A stretch of DNA of 64,000 bases from Archegozetes longisetosus (taxonomy: Eukaryota > Arthropoda > Arachnida > Sarcoptiformes > Trhypochthoniidae): positions 5,256,001 to 5,320,000 of the forward strand of contig JAEMBT020000005.1 in NCBI GenBank assembly GCA_018873245.2. The letters run 5' to 3'. This document shows positions 10,926-22,420 of this stretch, piece after piece (position 1 is the first letter of the stretch; each line of letters opens with the position of its first letter). A program made the position numbers and the translations under genes. The notes under the pieces are model-generated. The model was given only the letters and a program-made list of their open reading frames with translations. It was not told where the DNA came from and ran no database searches.

Positions 10926-11457
10926 CTAGTGGTTACCAATCTGTGGTACGCGTACCACTAACTCTTATGCCAAGGGGTCAAAGCTGGTACTCTGGGGGCC
11001 GGGTTGGTGCGCGAACACCTTCATCTTAAACACTAGATATGATTGAATTTCAGAAAAACAAACTCATTTGTAACACCAGTCGAGCGATTTTGGATTTAAA
11101 TTCCTGAGGAATATAGCGTCTTTTCTGCAAATTTTACAGTCTTCTAATACCCATTCCTTCTGCTTATTTATGAGAGCTTGCAATTTAAGAAGTTAAAACA
11201 AAAATTAGTAATAATTTAAACAAATTTGATGTTGAACATGATCTGCGATTGTGCGAAATTGAGTCCACAATTGGTATTTTGTGCAACAAAAAACAAGTTC
11301 ATACTTTAAAATGGATGTATGTATTGATTCTATTTGCAATAAATTAAATAAAACTCACTTAAAAGGATTGTTAAAGAGTCTACTTCTATAACCTGGTACG
11401 CGAGCAAAGCTTTAGCTCAAAACTAGTACGCTTTATCAAAAAGTCTGGGGACAATAG
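10926..11457. mobile_element. hAT-like non-autonomous element, degraded
   Basis: The left end reads CTAGTGGTTACCAATCTGTG followed by a perfect 16-base palindrome. This resembles hAT ends, which often start CAGTGGTTCYCAACCTGTGG followed by a GGTACGCGTACC-type palindrome. The right end (11393-11457) carries GGTACGCGAGC and finishes with TCTGGGGACAATAG, which inverted (CTATTGTCCCCAGA) partly matches the left end. No clear 8-base target duplication was found and there is no transposase frame, so the exact ends are uncertain. Confidence 0.5.
10943..10958. repeat. Perfect 16-bp palindrome GTGGTACGCGTACCAC
   Basis: Exact inverted repeat with no spacer, in the subterminal part of the hAT-like element. 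Such palindromes are common just inside hAT ends. Confidence 0.85.
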
Positions 11458-13276
11458 AAAGGTGCGAAGGTGCAAAAGTCTGATATAGATAATACTAAGA
11501 AACTTACAAGATATTCAATGAGCGAACAACAAATCAGATTTGACAACAAATAGACGCTCATCGAAAGCATATTGACATGTTGTATTCCACTACCGTTGCT
11601 ATCGTAGGTTAATAAGTTTTTAAGTGTATATAGATTAAAATAACATAGATGAACACTCTGTTGACTGTTAGGCATGACTCGAATAAAGCATAATCATTTT
11701 TTTATGTCAAATATCGAGAGATGGCATTCAATGCTTTAACAACATTCTTCATATGTCTAAAAAAAACTTTTTGAGATTCCTTAGCAAAACTTAACTAAAC
11801 TCTACCATAATCGAGAACTTTTCGGTTCTATTCATAAAATCAAGTTTAAAGCAATTTAAAGTATGCAACCTTAATAAAAAATAAATAGAAAACTATTTTT
11901 CCTATTTCTCACTTGTTTTTAAGTTATCGTTTATGAAGGCCTTGACACTAACTAAATTGAATTGAAAATTGCATTGGCAGCCAAGTTGTAAAAAGCAATT
12001 GAAAACAATTTTATAGCGAAAATATTGGACATTAACAATAAATAATTTCTATATCTGTAATGTTTGCTCACCAAAACAAAGTTGACGTCTCATTTAACGT
12101 CTTGTTTTGATATGGCTCATAATATTTAATAATGGACCATATGACAAAAACAAGACTTGTTATGCATTTATATTAGAGCAAAAAGTTTTTATTTTCTATA
12201 ATAATAACAACAAATTTAGTTTATATTAAAAATGTTAGAGCTTGTTCATAGGGCTACAGTGGAGTTAATTGAAAATGATGTTACGTCCTTGAATCATGTT
12301 TATCGATAGTTAAACTATTTTATGACCCTACCAACAAAGCCAACATTCATTGAGCGAACACATTTATACAGTATTATCGATTTATAAGTATTTTATATGA
12401 TTGAAAGTGAAAAACGTTCATTTCGTAAGAGAACTAGAAAAGCGACTGAATTCATGTTTCTAATTGAAGATAATGATAGTTATTGGACGAGATAAATGAT
12501 TTACTTCGATGCTAATCTGTATAGTCTTAGACATTGGACTACTGATATAAAACTATTATAAAAATGAAAGGTTACTTAACTCCGAACTAAAGTATAAATT
12601 AAGAAAAGTTTATAAACTTTAGAATAAAAGTATTATTTCAAGTTAAAGCTATTAAAGTTGACACATGTTTATAGAAGTGCCAGCTATTTTTGATATTTGT
12701 TATGATTTATCGCTAGAAATTTTTAAATGATTATATCAATTTCATAACAGGTTGTTCAGCAAGATCGGCTCTTAATGCTCTTTCCTCTGGACTCTTTCCC
12801 TCAGACTCTTTCTCTAAGCTAATGATGAATAAATGAAGCACTTCTTAAGTAGCCAACCAACTAATAAGTATGGATCGAATGAAATATTAGACTTGATTCA
12901 ACTTCAATTTATTCAATAGATTTGCCACAAATTACTATTCGATAAGGCCATCATGTGCACAAAGAATTTTAGGGCAGGGCATCAGATATAGAGTATAATC
13001 ACAAGAGAGAAGTTCAAGTGTCAGAACATAATTTGTAGATATGAGAGTATGACTAAATATATTGCAAGTTCTCGAAGAATGGATAAGTTATTTAAATGCA
13101 TGGCAATAAGTGCATACTTTCTAAGTGTAAGTTACTGTCGATAAGGCTCTTATTAAACAAAGATAGATTGTTCAAAACGCTCTTTTCCAGCAGTTGATTA
13201 CCTTATGAGACAAAGTCAGCTTTTGGAAAGTGCAGATAAATGCTCAAAATTCTCAAGTCTGCTCTCATCTAAAGCA
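11458..13276. other. Intergenic, no gene recognised
   Basis: AT-rich DNA with short open frames of no recognisable family. No RNA gene or transposon was identified. Confidence 0.45.
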
Positions 13277-13361
13277 CTAGATCGGATCAGTGCTATAAAG
13301 CACTAACTCTAATTCAAATAGCATTGGAGATGGCACTTTGTAGCACTGACCCGACGACTAG
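13277..13361. repeat. Small inverted-repeat element, family copy A
   Basis: An 85-base unit bounded by CTAG on both sides. The left arm CGGATCAGTGCTATAAAG is matched by the inverted right arm CGGGTCAGTGCTACAAAG, and the centre reads CTCTAATTCAAATAGCATTG. The centre and arms recur at 17.2, 18.8 and 39.9 kb. It has the size and symmetry of a very small MITE, or could form a transcribed hairpin. Confidence 0.7.
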
Positions 13362-16300
13362 AAAAAGTTGGTTATATTATATTTCTTTTAGAGCTAAGTT
13401 TTGAAAGTCAGGTGAAAATAGTGCCTTCACTGGAGACGTCCCTTTTTCGGAAATCATACTTAAGACTGTAAGACTAGCGAACATAGTTGAGGGCTTGGCC
13501 GTACCAACCATTAAGAAATACATCATTTCTAAATTATATGTTGTCTGCAATCCAGCTTTGCGCTCTCTCACTCAACTTCATCGAATAAATGCGTTTGGTT
13601 AGACTTAGAAAAAGTTGACTTTGTTTGAGAAGACGGTATTTTGGTGGAAATGTATTGCGCATCGAAGTATTACAGTCCCAATTATAGTATATCACACGGT
13701 TATATGAGTGATGATAGTAGACGCTAGATGTAAACAATTTTTAAGGCTAATCATGCTATAGTTGAATAGTGGAACTTAAACTGAATTCTAAATGCCAGCA
13801 CATCATTGTGATTCTTAACATACAAACAAGATTATACTAAAACATTACTTTAATAAATATGTGAATATAATCTCATGTATTATCTCCGACTGACTTATTT
13901 ATGCTGAAGAGAATAAATTTTGCAGCGTTAAAAAGTAAATTTAGTTAAATATTTTTCTCAAGTAATGATCAATGTTTCGAATATGTTAATAAGTAATTAT
14001 CATGTGTTAGATTTTAATACCTGAACGTCTTGTCATTAGAAAAGTTACTCATGTTTTGACTGAAAAAACGGCCGTAACAGTAGCCGGGGAAATAGATTTT
14101 TAAATTTATTTAGAAACGATGAAAAGCTTCATAGACTACTTAACTTTTATAGATCCGTATATTTGGTGTATATATTTTGTATTTGGCATGAAGAGACAGG
14201 TGCTCATAATTAGGTCTCTTTGAAATTTGATGTAAAAGTAGTTGGATCGCATGCAAGTTTAAATCAAGAAAATATAGTGCAATCAATGCACGCACTCCTA
14301 TGAAAAGTTGCATTCTCAAAGAAATGGATTTGCGTGTACACGTCAACCACTTGTCAAGATTTGTGATGTATAGTTAATGTTTCGGATCTTGGATATGTCC
14401 AACTTGAACAAATTCTGAGCAGATCATCGCTTTCATAAAGAATATCATGATTTAAAAGCTTCAGATCAGTGACCTTTCAAAATAAATTTATCTTTAAATT
14501 ACACTATTTAATAAAAATCTTAAAGATTACAATGATTTGACACTTGAATTTAGCTGAAATTTAAATCCTTGTAATTTGTATTTCGGGCCATAAGTTGAGC
14601 TTAATATGCATTGACATTTGATTGATTGGAATTTGCCAACACTTGTGTTATATTTCAGATCTAGTCTATCTTATGACTAATTTCTAAAGACTGATTTGAT
14701 TAATAGCAATCAGTTATCTTTCAAACTATTCAACTATTATTTAAATAATAAAAATTGAAAATCAGTTTTAAATCAATATGCAGTTTCACAAGCTAAATCT
14801 GCTTAAGCAATGGAGTTTAAATTGATTTCTAATTCTAGGAAACAGAGTCCTGAACACAAATGAACAGTTGCTTAACTTTTTCTAGAGACCGCCTATTTTG
14901 CTGCAAAATAGAGATGCAATTTTCAAGAATTTGACCGATTTTTTCTTCAAATATTTAGCCCTTAAGCAAACAAATTATAGTATTACACACTTTACAAGTA
15001 TTGAACTGCCGAAACTGAACTCGACAAAAATTGAATTTGGTTGTACATCTAAAATGATGGCAAATTTAATTAAATATTTGAATAATGAATCTTTGATGGT
15101 TAATTAATGAAGTGAATTTAGCCGTGAGTTTAGATTCCTACAATGCATGTCTGTTTCCATTAGTAAAATTGATTGTTAACTAATGTTCGATATAAGAATA
15201 ATCAAAACAATTTATTTGATGTATTTTACAGTTTGGCAAAGTGTCAAAACGATTTGATTTATGAATCGGCATATCAAATAAAATTTTGTAAAATTAGGAA
15301 TAGATCCTCTGTTATGTTCTTAACTGGGATCAGAATTGATCTACAATAACTATCAAAGGGTGGCAGCGCTCACATCTACATCTCCATATACTATACCAGT
15401 TGTCACCTAAATAGATATCAAGTTTTTGCATTCTTTTCCTTACCAATATAATTAAATGCACATCAATTGATTGAAATTTAACGCTTTTTCAAATTTTTTT
15501 TGTTTCTATAACTTTGTTTTGTACCATTTTTCGTAAAATGACTTGAATGGTGTCCAATTGTTAGCTTGTAATAAGTTTTTATTAAATAGAGGTTCACTGA
15601 AATATTAGCTGAAATATTAATTTATTAAACGACAATATGAATTAAACAATTTTTGCAGTGAGAGCGATAAGAAGCTATCGACTAATTACTACTCAGAAAA
15701 TATTGAATAAACAGATAATTTGCTGTTTTTTGATTAAGGTATTCATATTAAGGTTACACCTATATGGAGAATAATATTATTAATAGCGATCAAGTTGGCT
15801 TTTGCCATCAATTTATGAAACATTATAAGTAATAGAAGTAACTTTTGCTCGAAAAATAATCAAAGGTGTAAAAGAAGAGTAGCTAAAAATGAAAAACTAA
15901 ATTAGCTCTTATTTTTACTGGAAACAGGCTCAAAGTTAACATATGAATATTTTTGTGTTAGACCTCAATTCTAAAAGAGTCAACTTTCAAGTTGATAGTT
16001 ACTTAAAAATCAAATCGTCAATCGACTTGAATTAATGTTAATTTTAATTATTTAACCCTTGCAAATGCATTGCATCAATTTTGCACAAACGTGATACTAA
16101 TATTTTTCAAAACGGATTCTCTGGCAAACTATAAATTCTTCAAATGATTGAACCATTGCTACTGGTTTTATGAATTGATTAGAATTAAATTAATTTATAT
16201 TTGGTAGGATGCAAATTTGTAAAAATTGTTAAGATGATAGGATTTTTTGAACTGAAAATCTTCTAACTTGCTGAAGCACTCATACAATGATTTGTGACAC

Positions 16301-17181
16301 AAACCAAAATTGGCATAACGAGATTAGTATCAGAAATCGTGTTTTATCCTTCTCTTAAGGGACAAACGTTTTTTAGCAGTCTTTTTCAATTTACTAAATT
16401 TTTGCTAAAGCTTAGAAGTTCTTATGATTGCAATAAATTGTTAAGAATTCGGTTGATTAGGAAAGAGATATGGTGGATTTTATGTTAGTCATCTTCAAGT
16501 AGTTTAGTGAACGTTAAATCAAACTCTACAGGACTGTTTGAGAAATCAAATTGTTAATTAATTGAAAACATATATCAACTTTTCATATTTGATTAATCTG
16601 CAAAATTAATTGATTTTCTTAAGTAGAAGTCAACTTATAATGAGATACGTTTTTCGATCATAAAATAATTATAATAACATCTAAATTATCAGATTTTCCT
16701 GAAAACATTTCAAATAATTAAACAATTATATAAGTGTTTAATTATAAAGCAATTTAATGATTAAGTAACTAATTATTGAGAAGAATATTAAGAAAAAGGT
16801 TGCGGAATCTTTATTTAATGTGTATATGTCAGGCTTTTAAATAAATATGCATTATTTTTATTTTATTTATATTCATCTTTGGATCAATGGTAAGAGAGGT
16901 GTTGTCAGTCACGACTTCTTGATTAGAGCCGCTGCCACTGCTTCCCATTTATGCTCTCATACATGACTGTATTTTTTCATAATAAAATGCTAATCCGTGA
17001 TTATTAATATTATAAATTGAGCAAAATTTCAGGCAACATATCCACTCAACATTTGCAACTAACTGCATTCACTAAATTGCAAACTAGTAAATTAGATCGT
17101 GAAATTAAGTCGTGCATTGTGAATGTCACACTTAATCTGTACACAAGTTCAAAAACCTCAATTACATCAGTTGAACAAATG
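13362..17181. other. Intergenic, no gene recognised
   Basis: AT-rich DNA. A protein-like but unassignable open stretch lies on the minus strand at 13380-13571. Nothing else could be supported. Confidence 0.4.
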
Positions 17182-17295
17182 GTCGGGTCAGTGCTATAAA
17201 GTCCAATTGCTACGGCGTTACAGATAGTGCCGTAAAGTCCAATCGTTATATCATCGCAGATAGTCCTCTACATCGGACTCTATAACGATTATCCC
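17182..17295. repeat. Small inverted-repeat element, family copy B (compound)
   Basis: Starts GTCGGGTCAGTGCTATAAAG, as in the other copies, and contains GTTACAGATAG. It includes a 36-base tandem duplication (units from 17190 and 17226) and then a short arm pair AATCGTTATA (17241) / TATAACGATT (17281). It looks like two partly overlapping copies. Confidence 0.6.
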
Positions 17296-18756
17296 ATCAA
17301 ATGCTAATTTATTGTATCCATAAATTGCATCTTACTCCAACTTCTTATATGATGGCCAAATTAAGTCTATTTTGTCGACACTAAATGCCTTTATTTGGAT
17401 AATTTAGCGTTTCTGAACCCACTTTAAACAACCTTTGGGTTCGAGTAGAAAAATGATCATTTCTTTAGAAAGGAAATAATAACTTTATCTGCAGAACGCT
17501 TTTTCATTTAATTGAGCCGAAATTGAGTTCAATTAAATAAACGATTGATATTTGTAATGAAGTTTAAATTACAGTGTCTTGTTATCTGTACTTTCAAAAC
17601 GACTGTATCTTAGATGCAATGGTAATGAATATGCATTAAAAGAGAGATAATTTTCAAAATGATTGAGCTATTAGAATATTCTGAAAAGTTTTAATAATCA
17701 AATAAAACTAATTAATCAGTATTTTTCTACTGGCATTCATGCAAATTAGATTTGATTACTTTGTTTTATGCGTATTTTCTTGGGCTAAATGTGTCAACAA
17801 AAAAGAGTTAGCGAAATAATCGATATTTTAGTTAATCACTTGTGTAGTTTTTATTATTAATTTGAGAGATTATTTTGAATAAAGAACTAGATCTATAATT
17901 ATTGATCTGTTAACTCGACCCGACTTCTAATAAAATGAGTTACTCTTATTAATCGTAAAATTATTCCTACGATAAACAAGTATGAAAACTTTTCGATGCA
18001 TTTATTTCCGCGAATGCAAACCAGCCCCAAGATAATGCTTTAGATATAATTTAGAAAAATATTTATTTATAGATTCACTTATTATCAATCCGTTCATCAA
18101 ATAATTTGGTGGAAGATATCTTTCAAATTAAATTGCAACTTATGATACTTAACTTGAGTACAAGTAGATGATTAAAATTACACATTTTTGATTGAGGAAA
18201 GCAATAAATTATGCTCTGTATATTTAACTCATGCGTTAACTCGCTTCTGCCAGTGTGCTAATCAAACCTTTACAATCGAAGATAACTAATAAGTTAAACA
18301 ATGGTTAGGAAAATCAAACGCCTAGAAAAACGTCTCACCGAATATTAATCTGATTGTCTAAGTCCATCCGTATTTTCTCATTGACATGCATTTCGACGTA
18401 AGGATTGGATGTCAAGATGTTAGAATTTGTGAATCATCTAGAATATGAACAAACTTTAAGCGAAATAATGCTAATTGTTTTGTATAAAGAATACAATTTT
18501 TTGGTCATGACGGAAGGGAGTGTTGACAAAGAGGTTGACAGAGAGGTTGACGTCTCAGAGCGTACAATGCATAGAATGTCTGATTGATAGGGTTCGATGC
18601 CTTAGGGGTCCCGTATTGGGTGGTGTTATTATCAAATATAGAGATTGAAACTTAAATATGGCATTAAAGCTAAATAAGTAACATAATAGACCATCTGCGA
18701 ATGTGTCCGATTTCATATTTGATATTATTACCTAAACTTGTCACTATATCGTTGTG
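17296..18756. other. Intergenic, no gene recognised
   Basis: AT-rich DNA. One 60-codon frame (18405-18587) contains a small internal repeat (VDKEVDREVDVSE) but matches no family I know. Confidence 0.4.
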
Positions 18757-18757
18757 T

Positions 18758-18833
18758 TACTGGTATGAAGCCTGGTCTCTAATTCTAATAGCATTACAGA
18801 TAGTACTTTATAGCACGATATATAGAATCGACT
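18758..18833. repeat. Small inverted-repeat element, family copy C
   Basis: Contains CTCTAATTCTAATAGCATTA, then CAGATAGTACTTTATAGCAC. This matches the centre of copy A and the right arms of copies A and D. The left arm (TACTGGTATGAAG) is diverged. Confidence 0.6.
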
Positions 18834-21800
18834 ATATGAGATACAATCATATACACTGTACTCTACTCACACTTTTTGTAGCATTGATGAGGAGCCGTTC
18901 ATAGTAAATAAGCAAATCCTATATTATTAGACTTATTATATTTGGAAAATCTGAATTGATATGTGACGCGTTTCATACTTTAATATTGCTTTTAGTTGAG
19001 CTCTATTTCAGTAGAAAGTTTTGTTGCAAATTCAATACTGGAGATGCTCTTCACAATAGAAAAATGCAATTCTAGTCTGCAATTTTGCGAATGTAGTTCA
19101 GTTTTATATCCATCCATCCTTAATGACCTCTTCGTATGTATTTTGTGAATCTCACAGCAGTTCTCAATTCAGCCTCAGGCCAACGGGGGAGTATGTGATT
19201 GGGAATTATTTTCTTGCTTTGAATTACTCACATGGAAAGCATATATAATCAATTCTGATGCCATTCTATTGCGATTCTGTTGCAATTCTGTTGCGTCGCA
19301 ATCAATGTTTTAAAATACAAACTTATCCTTACATTTGTTCCTATGTTTGTGATACTACGCAACGTGAACGTACTTTTCAGACACTCAGTACTTTTCAGTG
19401 TTTCCCTCAGTTTTGATTATCTTTTAATAATTGAATGAAACAGTTATTGAATAATTTAGGATTATTTGATTGTATTATAGAGAATACCTCACAGACAATG
19501 CAAAATGTAAGTTGTTCCGATTGATATGAAGCAGGTTTGAGATGAAATTGGGTTTTATTGCCAAAGGCTTGTTTACATTTTACTGCTTTACTGCAGACTT
19601 ATCAATGTATGACAAAGCATTATCGTTTTCATTGCAATTTTCATTACAAATTTCTTAACAATTCATATCAATTCCGATATATGTTTTCCTACCATCTTAT
19701 CTTCAAACACTATTATGCTTCTTCTTATCTACCACTAATGACTTCGAGCTTCAATAATCAATACTAAATTATATCGATATCATATATCATTATTTATCTT
19801 TCCTATTTATCACTAAAATTAGCCGACTAGAGATTTAGAAACTCTTTTTTTAGTTTTTGTTTTCAATCGAAAATAAGCGAGATGCAATTTGTTTGATGCG
19901 TATTTGACTCATTTCTTAGAAAACATAGAATTGCATTTTAAGCTTAGTCCAAATTATTGCCAAACACTTTGAAGTACTCAGTCCATAAATATTTGACTTT
20001 ATGGAAATCTAGCACAAACTGTAAAATACCTATATCTGGAGCAATCAGTTAAATTGATCAGCAATTTTGAGAGTATTTTTACGGCCTTAAACTAGATTTT
20101 GGAGGAAAGATAAACAGGAATATGCTTTATTTGTTAGGAAAACGGCTAAAACTCTATTTATTGTCTAGTAATAAAAGTCTCTGATTTATTAGACAATTAA
20201 TTTTCAACTAAAGTTATAAATCAACTACTATTCGATAATCAGTTTAATAAAGAGATTAATTTTTCAAATCTATTCAGTTTTGAACAACTTATAAGAAAAA
20301 GAGTTTAAAATAAAAAAATGTTTAACTTATTGCAAAATTGACTAAAAGATTTATTTCTGTAAACTTTAAGAAAGCAATCATTAATGGTTATAAAGAGAAT
20401 ATTCGTGAGAATGTTATTTAAATTGTGAATAGTTTTAATTATAAGATTTGTCGTTTGAATCAAATTATAAATTGAGACATTAATTAAAATGTTTGAGAAA
20501 CTAGTCTCAACTTAAATTGTGTTCTTTTATTTATTACTTAGGCATCTTCCTTCAGGCAAATTAAATCGTTTCAATTTTTCTTTCAACGCCTTTTCTATAC
20601 CAATTTTTACCATTTAAATACTTTAGTCATTGTCACAATCATCTACAATTATCTAGATCATACATCTAACCATCTATGATCTCGAATTACCAATTCGACG
20701 CTTTCATGTCGCAAAATATTCAAAGCGTATTCAAAGCATATTCATAAAGGTTGAATCACCTGAATGTTCGAGCTTATTTGATCAATTTAACTGTTCTTTA
20801 GTTTTCAAGAGAAGTATTGTAAATAATTCGAATCAATTTAATAGTGATGCTTATGTAAATTGATCTGAAGTAACTCGCATGCTTGAACCGTGCTTATGAA
20901 CTACGTGAAAAGTTAGCAATATTTGAGTAATTCCAGTAGATATTCTGCGAGTACAACCATATATACGATATAGACTAGATTAATTCGTAAAGTATTTTGC
21001 CGCGCAATAAATTGCAATGGATAGCAAACCTTTCAAAGAGATATTGGTTACATTGGAAAAAATACTCTTATGAGCCGCAATAATTACACCGATTCATCTT
21101 TCGATTAGTTGAGCGAAAGATTGGAAAATATTTTTTAGTATAGAAGCATTTATATAAAAGTACTTTAAATATAGTATTGAAAGCAAATTGAAGTAATTAA
21201 AAAATCCACGCACAAGGACTAACTTCGGTTAAGAAATGATTGGTCTGATAAATGAACAATAAGTGAATAGAAGTTGATTTGAAAGTAAGAGAAACACGTG
21301 TGATCTAGGAATAGATAGATTTAGAAGCGGCTACCTATTTAAAACATAGATTGAATGAGTAACACGCAAACTTGAAAACATTGATCCATCCTTTGTCAGT
21401 CAATACCTATAGAAAGTGAATCATTGCCAACTGAACTTCCTTCAACAAATTCAATTTGAATTTATTTCGCTATTTTCATTATTAACTTTCACTATTCTTA
21501 TGCTTTAGATCAATTTGTTCAAGTAAAGTGACTAGAAGAAATTCATTTGATGGCATCGTGTTTAGGTTAGATTAGATTAAGAGTGCTATCAGTAGTGTTA
21601 TTTAAATTATCAATAGGACTGTATCTCTGAAATATTTAAAAGTATTATTGAAAGCAAAGTCAAAATTGTATTGAAACAAACGGGCTGTAGATTGAAGTTT
21701 GATCTACTTAAATATAAGATGACTGTTGTTACACAAGACAAGCTAATAAAAACAGAGGGAAGATTTTGCCCTTTTTGCTGGTCTGTAATGTGTAATACAA

Positions 21801-22387
21801 GCTCAACACCTGTACACAGCCTATGGCGTGTTTGCTAACCAAACTTATATGTATTTGCGTTGATCGAGACTGAATTGCTTTTGCCAAAGAATGAAAAGTC
21901 CGTATGAGTCAACCCTAAGCAACCTATCCATCGAACCAACAAAAAAGATAGAGTTTTGCTTCACTTTCGTTTCTGTCCATCAGTTTGTATTTATATTGAA
22001 ATGTATTATTGGTTTTTTCGCAGATTTATTCTTAAACTTTGCCGTTGGGTCAGATAGTAATAGTAGAGTTAAAGGCTGATAGTATTGCTGTTAGTATTGC
22101 TGTTATTCTCTATAATGAATCGAACGCTTATCTTTAGATCTCTTAATCTAATGTAACCCTATCGAAAGACTAATTTAATTAAGTTACATCTCTGGTCACT
22201 TTAGGGAGTTTATAGAAATTTTCATTCAACCAGTCTTGTCAGCGTTTGCCTAAAGAGATTCAGTTAGCGATGTGAACCTATGCATAGCCTATGAGAACGC
22301 TTTCCTCCTATTGTCGTATTGCTGACCCATCTCTTAAACTTATTTGATTTGTTTATATGATTATACAAAAAGTTTGCAGCTTCACTC
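18834..22387. other. Intergenic, no gene recognised
   Basis: AT-rich DNA without a recognisable gene, RNA or transposon. Confidence 0.4.

Positions 22388-22412
<25 letters not shown>
22388..22412. repeat. (CT)n microsatellite
   Basis: Uninterrupted CT dinucleotide run of about 25 bases within a longer pyrimidine-rich segment. Confidence 0.95.

Positions 22413-22420
<8 letters not shown>

Noticed and set aside
18585..18625. GGGTTCGATGCC string resembling a tRNA T-arm
   Set aside because: The flanking bases do not form a T stem and no acceptor or anticodon arm could be drawn.
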